Shown here in pieces: positions 24,507 through 33,898 of a stretch of DNA of 43,744 nt. The stretch is from assembly GCA_938035525.1 (NCBI GenBank), contig CALHOI010000026.1, positions 1-43,744 on the forward strand, given 5' to 3'. Position numbers and translations under genes: made by a program. Positions within the stretch are counted from its first letter, which is position 1; the number at the start of each line of letters is the position of its first letter. The notes under the pieces are model-generated. The model searched no databases. It was not told where the DNA came from and saw only the letters and a program-made list of their open reading frames with translations. This DNA comes from an uncultured Granulosicoccaceae bacterium. GTDB taxonomy: Bacteria; Pseudomonadota; Gammaproteobacteria; Granulosicoccales; Granulosicoccaceae.

Positions 24507-25018
24507 GGTGTTAACAACACAATCAGTGATTGCTCCTCGTTATTACCTTTGTAGGTTTCTCCCCACTTGACACTGAGCTCGTATACACCGGTTGCGGCGT
24601 TCAGCAGTATTTGGCCCCTGGCTTCAATGTCATCCAATGAGGGCAATAGAGGTTTGCTATCTGCTGCGTGCAGCAATTGGTTCCAGTGATGTAAATCGCT
24701 ATTCGCTATTTGTGCAGGTGTGCAACGAGTACTCGATGCATAACAAGCAGGTTGGCTGGTTTCGCTACCGGTAATAAAGTTGTCGTAGTGACCATCAAGA
24801 ACGCCGTCGCGATTGGCGCGCATGCGATCGGTCATGTCTCTTAACATGAAATTTGCCTGCGATAAAAAATAGGCATTCTGGCTATAGCGCATACCCTCGA
24901 TTTGCATCTTGGCAGCAGCAAGAAAACCCACAGACAAAACAATCACTGCGATCAACACTTCAATAAGCCCAAGGCCGGATTGTTTGTGTTTTCCCGGTTG
25001 AGTCTGTTTCATGTGCAT
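24503..25018 (-). CDS. pilV: Minor pilin PilV (proximal cassette)
   Basis: Minor pilin of about 171 residues with the site SG/LGLIEVLIAVIVLSVG and the PilV landmarks AAKMQIEGMRYSQNAYF and DMTDRMRANRDG. RCTPAQIA is shared with the distal PilV. I choose ATG 25018, just past the fimU stop; ATG 25012 is equally possible and ATG 25042 lies inside fimU. The downstream end overlaps pilW by four bases. The role is the same as for the distal copy, as part of the initiating minor-pilin complex. Confidence 0.88.
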   Translation of the reverse strand: MHMKQTQPGKHKQSGLGLIEVLIAVIVLSVGFLAAAKMQIEGMRYSQNAYFLSQANFMLRDMTDRMRANRDGVLDGHYDNFITGSETSQPACYASSTRCTPAQIANSDLHHWNQLLHAADSKPLLPSLDDIEARGQILLNAATGVYELSVKWGETYKGNNEEQSLIVLLTP

Positions 25019-25023
25019 GTCAT

Positions 25024-25629
25024 TTACTCGCCGGTCCCGCACTGCGCCAAACCCCCAAATGAATTAATCAAATCACCGTTTTCTCGACGCGCCCGTTTGG
25101 GATCACCACTCAGTGATATGTTCAACGCCCTCGCAAATTCGTCACCGCGTGGATCGCAGATCATGAAATAGCCTGAGCCGTGCCAGTTGCTGGTGCCCCT
25201 GGGGCCAAAGCGAATAAAACGACGTTGCAGCGGTGATTCAGCTGTATTGACCAGTCGCGCTCTGTTTAGCATCCATGAGCTACCCTCGACCGGTTCAGCG
25301 ATACGAAGAATTTCTTCGCCAGGATCAATGGCGCCAGGTGTAACGTCATTATCGATAAACACCAGGTATCCGTTCGACCATTGCGTACCGCAGGTATCGT
25401 CGTCCAACCGAGCACAGATAGCCGTGCGGGTGGAACGCTTGATAGCCTCAGAGCGTGCAATTTTCAGCCCGCCCAACAGCTCATTGGTTTTCACTATCTG
25501 TCGACTATTGAGAATTGCATCACTAAAATTCGGTGCGGCAACACTGAGCAAAATACCGAGCACGATAACAGTGATCAAGAGTTCGACTAATGTAAACCCA
25601 TGATTTTTATTGCTTTTATTGAAATCCAT
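25024..25629 (-). CDS. Minor pilin FimU/FimT, GspH family (proximal cassette)
   Basis: First gene of the proximal cassette, 201 residues. The prepilin site is HG/FTLVELLITVIVLGILLSV. LKIARSEAIKRSTRTAICAR is the FimU/GspH continuation, and SNGYLVFIDND, FIRFGPRGTSNW and the Cys near the end match the GspH fold. FimU is the subunit that connects the tip complex to the major pilin in Pseudomonas. A short AGGA lies only two bases before ATG, so initiation may be weak. It is divergent from the hyuA gene across 145 bases that contain a perfect inverted repeat. Confidence 0.9.
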   Translation of the reverse strand: MDFNKSNKNHGFTLVELLITVIVLGILLSVAAPNFSDAILNSRQIVKTNELLGGLKIARSEAIKRSTRTAICARLDDDTCGTQWSNGYLVFIDNDVTPGAIDPGEEILRIAEPVEGSSWMLNRARLVNTAESPLQRRFIRFGPRGTSNWHGSGYFMICDPRGDEFARALNISLSGDPKRARRENGDLINSFGGLAQCGTGE

Positions 25630-25727
25630 TGTCCTGCAGCTGGCTAAAAGAAGGCTTATCTGTCGTTATAGCGGCATGTTTCTCGTTTATTTCAGTATTA
25701 AGTGTTTACAGTCGCGGCGCGCTGGAC

Positions 25728-25742
25728 GATAGTTCGACTATC
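25728..25742. promoter_or_regulatory. Palindrome between the pilin operon and hyuA
   Basis: GATAGT and ACTATC form a perfect six-base inverted repeat around TCG, in the middle of the divergent intergenic region: 33 bases from the hyuA start and 99 from the pilin start. It resembles an operator but matches no regulator I can name. Confidence 0.4.
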
Positions 25743-25774
25743 TTCTTACTCATTCAATAACATTCAAATTCATC

Positions 25775-27769
25775 GTGGCTTATCAACTGGGTCTGGATAC
25801 GGGCGGCACCTACACGGATGCAGTGCTTGTCGACCAACATCAATCCATTGTTTCATCGGCAAAATCGTTAACAACCCACGGTGATTTGATTCAGGGTTTA
25901 CGTGGGGCAGCAACGGCTGTACTGGATGATCAGCACCGGCCGGTTACGCTGGTTTCATTGTCAACCACGCTGGCAACCAATGCGCTGGTCGAAGGGCGAG
26001 GGCGGCCCGTTTGTCTGGTACTGATTGGCTATCGTCCCGAACAACTGGCCAAAGCCAGGTTGGTTGAAGCATTGGGGCGTGACCCACACGGGTTCATTAG
26101 TGGCGGACATGCCGCGTCGGGCGAGCCAGTGTGCGCGTTGGATGTAAAAGCCTTAACCGAACTGGTGGATTCGGTTAAAGACTCGGTAGAAGCTTTCGCA
26201 GTGTCTTCGTTGTTTGCTGTCAGGAATCCTGAACACGAAAATCAGGCGCGTGATCTTATTCACCAGTTAACGGGAAAGCCCGTGAGCTGCGGACACACAT
26301 TGAGTTCTGGGCTTGATGCACCACGACGTGCGTTAACCGCATTACTGAATGCCCGGCTTATACCGTTGATACGCGCTTTGCTCCACGCTGCGCAACAACT
26401 GTTGATTGAGACAGACATCAACGCACCCTTGATGGTGGTTAAAGGTGATGGTTCTCTGGTGTCGGCAGAGATCGCGGAGCAATCGCCAGTCGAAACCATT
26501 TTAAGTGGCCCAGCCGCCAGTGTTGTTGGTGCACAGTTTTTAAGCGATGAGCCCTTGTTGATGGTATCCGACATGGGCGGTACAACAACAGACATCGCAA
26601 TGATTCGCGATGGTCAACCACGGCTTAGTGCTGATGGTGCGACGGTGGGCGGTTGGCGCACAATGGTAGAAGCAATTGATGTGAAAACCTTTGGGCTCGG
26701 TGGCGACAGTCGTATTACGTTTAACCGAGAGAAGCGTGATTTTGATGTTGGGCCGGAGCGCGTGATGCCAGTTAGTTTGTTGGTAAAAAATCACCCAGAG
26801 CTAAAAGACGTATTACATGCTCAACTGGAATTACCCAGAAGCACCACTCACAGTGCAGAATTTGTTATGGCGCATGCTGCTGAGCCGACAGACTTGACCA
26901 AGCAGCAACGAGAGCTTTGGGAATACATTAAACATAAGCCGATAGATGTTCAAACTGTGTTTGATGATCAGACCCTGGACAGGGCGATGGTGCGTTTGTC
27001 GCAGCGAGGTATTGTGCTGCGTTCCGGTTTTACTCCCACCGATGCTGCACACATTGTTGGTGACTTGAACGACTGGGATACAGAAGCCGCCAGTTTGGCT
27101 GCTCAGCTTTTAATGCGTTACTCAGAAAACAATCTGGGCATGCGTTACAACAGTGTCGAGCATTTTGCGCAACGTATGATGGATTCGGTTTCGCGATTAA
27201 CTGCATTGGCCATACTGGACACGCAATTATCAGAAAAAATAGCAGACAACTCGCGTTTTTTAAAAGGCCTTGACGATTCGCAGCGCACCTTGCTTGCCAA
27301 CTTACTCGTTGATGATGATAACGACGAGTTAAAAATTCAATTGGCGATGAATTTCCCGGTTATTGGTTTGGGTGCACCAGTGGCAAGCTATTATCCTACG
27401 GCCGCCAAATGGTTAAACACCACTGCCATACTGCCCGAGCAGGGCAATGTGGCCAATGCACTGGGAGCTGTTGTTGGGACAGTGCGCCAGCAACACGAAG
27501 TGATCATCACACCGTCTAGCGGGCGTAGAGTCAACGTGCATTTGAGTTCCGGTACACAGGAGTTTGACACGCTTGAGCAAGGTGCGACAGCCGCTATCGC
27601 TGAGGCCGAAACGCAGGCCACAGAGTTGGCCAGTCGTGCAGGTGCACAGAACATCAGCGTTAGCCATACTCGAACGGACAACGTCGTTGAGCATTTAGGT
27701 GACAGTGTATTTTTTGAAAGTCGCATAGTGGCGACGGCTGTTGGTCGGCCCAGCACCACGAACACTTAA
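25775..27769 (+). CDS. Hydantoinase/oxoprolinase subunit A family protein (HyuA-like)
   Basis: ATP-dependent amide-ring hydrolase family of the actin-like (ASKHA) fold, 664 residues. The first phosphate loop is LGLDTGGTYTDAVLVD near the N-terminus (Hydant_A_N domain) and the second is VSDMGGTTTDIAMI. ETILSGPAASVVGA lies between them and TFGLGGDSRI follows, all typical of HyuA. The substrate may be a hydantoin, 5-oxoproline or a related lactam; this cannot be told from the sequence. No hyuB partner is adjacent, which is unusual because the two subunits are normally encoded together. The GTG start at 25775 has no visible ribosome binding site, and no in-frame ATG is nearby, so expression may be low or leaderless. 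Confidence 0.88.
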   Translation: MAYQLGLDTGGTYTDAVLVDQHQSIVSSAKSLTTHGDLIQGLRGAATAVLDDQHRPVTLVSLSTTLATNALVEGRGRPVCLVLIGYRPEQLAKARLVEALGRDPHGFISGGHAASGEPVCALDVKALTELVDSVKDSVEAFAVSSLFAVRNPEHENQARDLIHQLTGKPVSCGHTLSSGLDAPRRALTALLNARLIPLIRALLHAAQQLLIETDINAPLMVVKGDGSLVSAEIAEQSPVETILSGPAASVVGAQFLSDEPLLMVSDMGGTTTDIAMIRDGQPRLSADGATVGGWRTMVEAIDVKTFGLGGDSRITFNREKRDFDVGPERVMPVSLLVKNHPELKDVLHAQLELPRSTTHSAEFVMAHAAEPTDLTKQQRELWEYIKHKPIDVQTVFDDQTLDRAMVRLSQRGIVLRSGFTPTDAAHIVGDLNDWDTEAASLAAQLLMRYSENNLGMRYNSVEHFAQRMMDSVSRLTALAILDTQLSEKIADNSRFLKGLDDSQRTLLANLLVDDDNDELKIQLAMNFPVIGLGAPVASYYPTAAKWLNTTAILPEQGNVANALGAVVGTVRQQHEVIITPSSGRRVNVHLSSGTQEFDTLEQGATAAIAEAETQATELASRAGAQNISVSHTRTDNVVEHLGDSVFFESRIVATAVGRPSTTNT

Positions 27770-27792
27770 TAAACGCGAACAATTAATAAGCA

Positions 27793-27822
27793 AGGGCGGA
27801 GCAAACAAATGCTAACCGCCCT
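27793..27822. terminator. Weak hairpin between hyuA and lpd
   Basis: AGGGCGG and CCGCCCT form a seven-base GC-rich stem with a 16-base loop in the convergent gap. No strong T run follows on either strand, so it may be a factor-dependent terminator or RNA end-stabiliser. Confidence 0.4.
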
Positions 27823-27836
27823 AGGCGAAAAGAACA

Positions 27837-29612
27837 CTATTTTTTAGGAACGTAAATATCGGTCACCGTGCCTTCTGCCACCTCGGCGGCAAAATTGAAC
27901 GTCTCTGATAACGTCGGGTGAGGGTGCACGGTAAGTGCAATATCTTCTATGTCTGCTCCCATCTCCAATGCCAGTACAGCTTCAGCAATAAGCTCACCTG
28001 CGTTCGGTCCAACCATGCCAGCGCCCAGAATACGTTTTGTTTCCGGGTCGTAAATCAGTTTGGTTATGCCTTCGTTACGATTCATGCTTAGCGACCGACC
28101 GCTGGCAGCCCATGGAAAGCTTGCTTTTTCAATGTTGATGCCTTGCTCTTTGGCTTGTGTTTCAGTCAGGCCCATCCATGAGACTTCCGGGTCGGTATAC
28201 GCAACCGAAGGAATCGTTTTGGCATCAAAGTAAGATTTGTGCCCAAACGCGACCTCAGCTGCCACTTTGCCTTCGTGAGTGGCTTTGTGCGCCAGCATGG
28301 GCTGACCGACAATATCGCCAATCGCAAAAATATGCGGCACGTTGGTGCGCTGTTGTGAGTCCACTGCAATAAAGCCGCGCTCGTCAACATTGACACCGGC
28401 AGCCTGCGCATTAATGGCGTTACCGTTCGGACTGCGACCCACTGCTAACAAGACACGATCGAAGGTGTCGTTTTCGGGTGCTTTACCACCGTCGAATGAT
28501 GCTGTTAAACCCGCTGAGTTGCTGGCAATACCTGTTACCTTTGAGCCAAGAAATATGTTTTCGAATTGTTTTCGTAAACGTTTTTCAAGGGGTCTGACCA
28601 AATCGCGATCACAGCCGGGCATCAGACCTTCAGACAGTTCGACAATAGTTACCTTGGTGCCAAGGCCAGCATAGACACAACCCATTTCTAATCCGATGAT
28701 GCCACCGCCAATAACAAGTAATCGTTTTGGAATGTCGGCTAATGCCAGCGCACCGGTTGAGTCCATGAGACGTTCATCGTCATAGGGCAGGCCGGGTATT
28801 TTGATGCTTTGTGATCCGGCAGCGATTATGGCGTGGGTAAAGGTTACGCTTTGTGTGTTGGTGCCTGCAATGTCAATACTGTGTGAAGAAGAGAACGTTG
28901 CCAGTCCGTGCGCGACGGTAACCTTGCGTTGTTTGGCAAGCCCGGCCAATCCACCCGTCAGTTGGCTAATAACTTTTTCTTTAAACCCACGCAGTTTGTC
29001 TATATCAATTTGTGGCTCACCGAAAGTGACGCCGTGTTCAGCCATGGTGCGCGTTTCATCAATGACTGCGGCAGTGTGCAACAACGCTTTTGATGGAATA
29101 CAACCAACGTTCAAACACACACCGCCTAATGCTTCATAACGTTCAATAAGCAATACCTTCATGCCGAGATCGGCTGCTCTAAAAGCTGCAGTGTACCCAC
29201 CGGGCCCAGCACCGATAACAACAACATCGTAATCAGGATTGTCGGGTCCACTTGTTGCAGATGCGCTTGTTGTTGCAGCACTGGCTGCTGCATTGGTCTC
29301 GGTTTTGGCGGACGTGTCAGCTGCCAGATCGATATCGGGTGGGGTAGGCGCTTTTTCACTGCTGGCACTTTCATCAGCCTCAACCACAACCAGGTCGCTG
29401 CCAATGGATACCTTGTCGCCTGTTTTCACCAGCACCGACGTGATTTTTCCTGCCATCGGCGCTGGAATTTCCATGCTCGCCTTATCGCTTTCGACGGTAA
29501 TCAGCGATGTTTCTTCGGCGATGACATCACCAACGCTGACCAGTACTTCGATGATTTCAACTGAATCGAAATCACCGATATCAGGTAGTTGAATTGTTTT
29601 CAATTCGCTCAT
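27837..29612 (-). CDS. lpdA: Dihydrolipoamide dehydrogenase (E3) with an N-terminal lipoyl domain
   Basis: E3 of the pyruvate dehydrogenase complex, reoxidising dihydrolipoamide with NAD. Residues 1-80 form a lipoyl domain with the modified lysine at Lys44 (ESDKASM); a linker rich in Ala, Thr and Ser runs to about 125. The flavoprotein follows: FAD loop GAGPGG at 134, redox disulfide Cys166-Cys171 (GGVCLNVGCIPSKA), NAD loop VIGGGIIGLEMG and the catalytic HPHPTLSE near 563. The total of 591 residues fits lipoyl-bearing E3 enzymes known in other proteobacteria. It lies 19 bases downstream of aceF, and the reading direction matches the aceE-aceF-lpd order. Confidence 0.95.
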   Translation of the reverse strand: MSELKTIQLPDIGDFDSVEIIEVLVSVGDVIAEETSLITVESDKASMEIPAPMAGKITSVLVKTGDKVSIGSDLVVVEADESASSEKAPTPPDIDLAADTSAKTETNAAASAATTSASATSGPDNPDYDVVVIGAGPGGYTAAFRAADLGMKVLLIERYEALGGVCLNVGCIPSKALLHTAAVIDETRTMAEHGVTFGEPQIDIDKLRGFKEKVISQLTGGLAGLAKQRKVTVAHGLATFSSSHSIDIAGTNTQSVTFTHAIIAAGSQSIKIPGLPYDDERLMDSTGALALADIPKRLLVIGGGIIGLEMGCVYAGLGTKVTIVELSEGLMPGCDRDLVRPLEKRLRKQFENIFLGSKVTGIASNSAGLTASFDGGKAPENDTFDRVLLAVGRSPNGNAINAQAAGVNVDERGFIAVDSQQRTNVPHIFAIGDIVGQPMLAHKATHEGKVAAEVAFGHKSYFDAKTIPSVAYTDPEVSWMGLTETQAKEQGINIEKASFPWAASGRSLSMNRNEGITKLIYDPETKRILGAGMVGPNAGELIAEAVLALEMGADIEDIALTVHPHPTLSETFNFAAEVAEGTVTDIYVPKK

Positions 29613-29631
29613 GAGTATTGGATTTTCCAGT

Positions 29632-31026
29632 TTAGAGCAGTAGACGTCTTACGTCTTTTATGGCGTTGCAATAGTATTTTAAAAATCGAGCGGCATCGGC
29701 CCCGTCGACGACTTTGTGGTCATAGCTTAAGTCGAGCGGGCACATTAAACGTGGAATAAATTCTGTGCCGTTCCACACTGGCTGCATACGGGCTCGGGTA
29801 ATACCCAGGATGGCCACTTCGGGCGGATTAACCAGAGGTGTAAATGCTGAGCCACCAATGCCGCCAAGACTTGAAATGGTCATACTGGCGCCTTGCATTT
29901 CATCGGGCTTTAACTTTTTATTACGTGCTCGCTGGCTCATGTCTGCCATTTCCGCTGCCAGCTCGGTAATGCTCTTTTTATCAACATCGCGAAACACAGG
30001 AACCACTAATCCATTGGGTGTATCAACGGCGATACCAATGTGAAAATACTTTTTATAGAACAGGGCTTGTCCATCGGGTGTGAGTGATGAATTGACCTTG
30101 GGAAACGCTTTTAGCGTATGCACCAGTGCTTTCATGTGAAATGCCAGGCCGGTAATTTTTGGATCACCTTCTTTCTGGTCAGCTTTGAGTTCTTTTCTGA
30201 AAGCCTCAACGTCAGTGATGTCGGCTTCATCGTGGTGTGTAACCAGTGGTATGTTTAACCATGCTCGATGCAGATTGCTGGCACTGATTTTATTGATGCG
30301 CCCAAGCTCAACGCGTTCCACTTCGCCGAACTTGCTGAAGTCGATTTCTGGCAGGGCGGGTATGCCCGACGTACCCGCACCCGGTGCGCCGTAGTTTGAA
30401 CCAATGCTCTCCATTGCATTTTTAATGAAGGCAATGACATCGGTTTTTAAAATGCGCTCTTTGGGTCCGCTGCCTTTAATCAGTGACAGATCAGCGCCGT
30501 GCTCTCGTGCATAACGTCGAACTCCCGGGCTGGCGTGTGCCAGGCGCATATTCTCGTCTTTTAAATGCTCGGTTGGTGATGACTTTTGCGCTGTTTTTGC
30601 AGCGTCACCGCCGGTTGCCTGAGTGGGTGTGGCAACAGCTGTTGGTGCGGGTTGGCTTGTAGTTGACTTATTAGCTGAGGGTGCAGAAGCTGCTGCTGGT
30701 TCTGCCGCGGCTTCTTGTTTTGGTTCTGCCGCGGGGGCCGCCTCTGGTTCCGATGCTTTAGCTGCCGCTGCAACTGGTTTCATAGTACCAATAACATCGC
30801 CGGTACTGACTGTGTCGCCAACGTTCACGCTAATGCTTTCGATAAGTCCTGCATCACTGGCAGGAATTTCCATGCTGGCCTTGTCGCTTTCAAGGGTCAC
30901 CAAGGAATCTTCCAACATGACCTGATCGCCAACGCTGACCAGTATTTCTATTATTTCGACGTTTTCTGAGTCGCCAATATCAGGTACAACAATATCGATA
31001 ACCGTGTTGTCAGTTTGAGTGCTCAT
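29632..31026 (-). CDS. aceF: Dihydrolipoamide acetyltransferase (E2) of pyruvate dehydrogenase
   Basis: Core acetyltransferase that passes the acetyl group from lipoamide to CoA. One lipoyl domain (lysine 49 in ESDKASM), an Ala/Pro/Thr-rich flexible linker, the peripheral subunit-binding domain (ASPGVRRYAREHGADL) and a catalytic domain ending in DHKVVDG with His437 and Asp441. Enteric E2 carries three lipoyl domains, so this single-domain form of 464 residues is lean; the extra lipoyl domain on E3 may partly compensate (inference). ATG 31026 is preferred over the TTG just upstream because AGGA lies upstream at a good distance. It follows aceE by 12 bases. Confidence 0.95.
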   Translation of the reverse strand: MSTQTDNTVIDIVVPDIGDSENVEIIEILVSVGDQVMLEDSLVTLESDKASMEIPASDAGLIESISVNVGDTVSTGDVIGTMKPVAAAAKASEPEAAPAAEPKQEAAAEPAAASAPSANKSTTSQPAPTAVATPTQATGGDAAKTAQKSSPTEHLKDENMRLAHASPGVRRYAREHGADLSLIKGSGPKERILKTDVIAFIKNAMESIGSNYGAPGAGTSGIPALPEIDFSKFGEVERVELGRINKISASNLHRAWLNIPLVTHHDEADITDVEAFRKELKADQKEGDPKITGLAFHMKALVHTLKAFPKVNSSLTPDGQALFYKKYFHIGIAVDTPNGLVVPVFRDVDKKSITELAAEMADMSQRARNKKLKPDEMQGASMTISSLGGIGGSAFTPLVNPPEVAILGITRARMQPVWNGTEFIPRLMCPLDLSYDHKVVDGADAARFLKYYCNAIKDVRRLLL

Positions 31027-31038
31027 CAATAATATTCC

Positions 31039-33717
31039 TCAAACTGTGGTTGGGTCTGGCTTGTCAGGGTCGATCGCGTATTGCTGGATGGCGTTGGCCA
31101 CCACGGTGCGTTCGATTTTCCCATCAAGTGCCAATGCATGTAAGGCGGCGACTGTGACGTAGCGTCTGTCTACCTCAAAAAACTCTCGTAGTTTTTCGCG
31201 AGTATCTGATCGGCCAAAACCATCGGTCCCCAGTGCGACAAACGTACCCGGAACGTATTCGCGTACCTGATCAGAATAGGTTTTCATGTAGTCGGTTGCA
31301 CTGATCACAGGGGCATCGTCTTCTCCCAGTATCGTGGTGATGTATGGTGTTCGCTCGGTTTCCTGTGGATGCAGCATGTTCCATCGCTCAGTTGCCAAGC
31401 CATCGCGCGCTAATTCGTTAAAGCTGGTCACGCTGAACACATCAGAGGCGATACCCCATTCATTGGCCAGCATGTCGGCCGCTGCCAGCACCTCGCGTAA
31501 AATGGTTCCGCCACCCAGTAGGCGAACGCGTAATCCTGACGAGCTGGTTTTATCATTGGCACTGATAGAACTGAACTTATAGATACCTTTTATGATGCCT
31601 TCTTCAACACCAGAGGGCATAGCCGGTTGTACGTAATTTTCGTTCATTGCGGTGATATAAAAGTACACCGATTCACGGTTAGCCAGCATACGATTCATGC
31701 CGTGTTGAATAATAACAACCATTTCGTAGCTAAAGCAGGGGTCGTAGCTAACACAGTTAGGAATGGTGTTAGATAAAATCAGTGAGTGACCGTCTTCGTG
31801 CTGTAAACCTTCACCGTTAAGTGTGGTTCTGCCAGCCGTACCACCGATTAAAAACCCGCATGCGCGCATGTCACCGGCCAGCCACGCCAGATCGCCGATA
31901 CGCTGGAAACCAAACATGGAGTAGTAAATGTAGAAAGGCACCATGTTCACACCATGAGTGCTATAGGCAGTGGCCGCTGCCAGCCAACTGGCCATGCCGC
32001 CGGCTTCAGTTATACCTTCCTCGAGAATCTGACCGGACTTGTCTTCTTTGTAGTACATGATCTGGTCGCGATCTTGCGGCTCGTACAGTTGCCCAACTGA
32101 GCTGTATATACCCAGTTGTCTGAACATGCCTTCCATACCGAATGTGCGAGCTTCATCGGGGACAATAGGCACGATGTTTTTACCGATTTTTTTGTCGCGT
32201 GTCAGTAAGGTCAGCATACGAACAAAGGCCATGGTCGTCGACATTTCGCGATCACCCGAGCCATCAGTTAGCGCTTTGAAATCACTCAGTGGTGGCACTT
32301 CCAGTGGCTCTGCAAACTTCTTGCGTTGTGGCAGGTAACCACCCAGGGCTTTTCGGCGCGCTTGTAAATATTGAATCTCGGGGCTGTCGGGTTCTGGTTT
32401 GACGTATTCGAGTTTCTCTACTTGTTCGTCTGTTAGCGGAATACTAAAACGGTCGCGCATTTTTTTGAGCGACTCGATGTCCATGTCTTTTTGACTGTGG
32501 GTTGAGTTGGTGCCTTCACCTGATTCGCCCATGCCGTAACCTTTAACGGTTTTCGCTAAAATGACGGTGGGCTGACCTTCGTGATGCGTTGCTTCGTGAT
32601 AGGCCGCATACAGTTTGTGTGGGTCGTGGCCACCTCGATTCAATCGCCAGATATCCTCGTCACTCAGGTTAGCAACCAGCTCCTTGGTTTCCGGGTATTT
32701 GCCAAAGAAATGCTCGCGTGTGTATGCACCGCTTTTCGCTTTGAAGTTCTGGTACTCGCCGTCAACGGTTTCCATCATCAGCTGAGCCAGTTTTCCAGAT
32801 TTGTCTTTGGCCAGCAGTGGATCCCAGTACGAACCCCAAACCACTTTAATGACGTTCCAGCCGGCGCCGCGGAACATGGCTTCGAGTTCCTGAATAATTT
32901 TACTGTTGCCACGCACCGGACCGTCGAGGCGTTGCAAGTTACAGTTAATGACGAACACGAGGTTATCGAGTTTCTCGCGGCCCGCCAGTGAGATAGCACC
33001 CAGTGATTCTGGCTCATCCATTTCGCCATCACCCAGGAACGACCATACTTTTCGATTTTCTGTTTTTGCCAGACCGCGGTGTTGCAGGTACTTCATGAAG
33101 CGCGCCTGATAGATTGATGTCAGTGAACACCAGCCCATGGAAACCGTGGGGAATTGCCAGTACTCTGGCATAAGCCACGGATGCGGGTAGGATGACAATC
33201 CGTCGCCGTCGACTTCCTGCCTGAATTTATCCAGATCGTCTTCTGTTAATCGACCTTCTAAAAATGATCGTGCGTAAACACCGGGAGCTGAATGACCCTG
33301 GAACATGATCAGGTCACCGCCGTGCTCAGGCGTTGGCGCATGAAAGAAGTGGTTAAAGCCCACGTCGTACAGTGTGGCGGCCGATGCAAAGCTCGCAATG
33401 TGTCCACCCAGGCCAGGTTTGCTTTTGTTGGCGCGCAATACCATGGCTGTGGCATTCCATCGAATCATGGATCGGATGCGGTGTTCGGTTTCGTGGTCGC
33501 CGGGGCTGCGTTTTTCGAGATGGGGTGGAATGGTGTTGAGATATGCCGTTGCGGCTTTGAAGGGTATGTTTGCGCCAGATCGACGTGATTTGTCGATTAG
33601 CCGCTCTATCAGGTAGTGCGCGCGCTCTGGTCCTTCGCGTTCGATAACCGCATCGAGTGCTTCGAGCCACTCTTGGGTTTCTAGTTCATCTGTGTCTTGT
33701 ATCTGATCAGTTGTCAT
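31039..33717 (-). CDS. aceE: Pyruvate dehydrogenase E1 component, homodimeric type
   Basis: Thiamine-diphosphate-dependent E1 that decarboxylates pyruvate and acetylates the lipoyl lysine of E2. The ThDP-binding motif runs from GDGEMDEPESLG at about residue 229 to INCN at about 259, and LGGHIASFASAATLYDVGFN and GHSAPGVYARSFLEGRL are homodimeric-E1 landmarks. At 892 residues it matches the E. coli length of 887. ATG 33717 has TGGA seven bases upstream; a TTG at 33753 would add 12 residues. First gene of the ace operon. No PdhR-type operator was found in the 181-base upstream gap, so its regulation is unclear. Confidence 0.95.
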   Translation of the reverse strand: MTTDQIQDTDELETQEWLEALDAVIEREGPERAHYLIERLIDKSRRSGANIPFKAATAYLNTIPPHLEKRSPGDHETEHRIRSMIRWNATAMVLRANKSKPGLGGHIASFASAATLYDVGFNHFFHAPTPEHGGDLIMFQGHSAPGVYARSFLEGRLTEDDLDKFRQEVDGDGLSSYPHPWLMPEYWQFPTVSMGWCSLTSIYQARFMKYLQHRGLAKTENRKVWSFLGDGEMDEPESLGAISLAGREKLDNLVFVINCNLQRLDGPVRGNSKIIQELEAMFRGAGWNVIKVVWGSYWDPLLAKDKSGKLAQLMMETVDGEYQNFKAKSGAYTREHFFGKYPETKELVANLSDEDIWRLNRGGHDPHKLYAAYHEATHHEGQPTVILAKTVKGYGMGESGEGTNSTHSQKDMDIESLKKMRDRFSIPLTDEQVEKLEYVKPEPDSPEIQYLQARRKALGGYLPQRKKFAEPLEVPPLSDFKALTDGSGDREMSTTMAFVRMLTLLTRDKKIGKNIVPIVPDEARTFGMEGMFRQLGIYSSVGQLYEPQDRDQIMYYKEDKSGQILEEGITEAGGMASWLAAATAYSTHGVNMVPFYIYYSMFGFQRIGDLAWLAGDMRACGFLIGGTAGRTTLNGEGLQHEDGHSLILSNTIPNCVSYDPCFSYEMVVIIQHGMNRMLANRESVYFYITAMNENYVQPAMPSGVEEGIIKGIYKFSSISANDKTSSSGLRVRLLGGGTILREVLAAADMLANEWGIASDVFSVTSFNELARDGLATERWNMLHPQETERTPYITTILGEDDAPVISATDYMKTYSDQVREYVPGTFVALGTDGFGRSDTREKLREFFEVDRRYVTVAALHALALDGKIERTVVANAIQQYAIDPDKPDPTTV

Positions 33718-33898
33718 GCAGTTTCCAGATTCGATGCGGTTGTTTGTGTCCAAACGGCCATTTTACCCATGGGGTTTTAGAATGGGGTTGACTTCATGAC
33801 ACAGCCTTTATTCAGTCGTTTACGCCAATGATTTGGCACTCAATCGACGACACATGGCTTGGCCAGGCCCTGTAACCGAGTGTTGTTTGATCGCCAGT

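Noticed and set aside
33718-33898. PdhR operator before aceE
   Set aside because: No AATTGGT-nnn-ACCAATT-like sequence was found in the gap.
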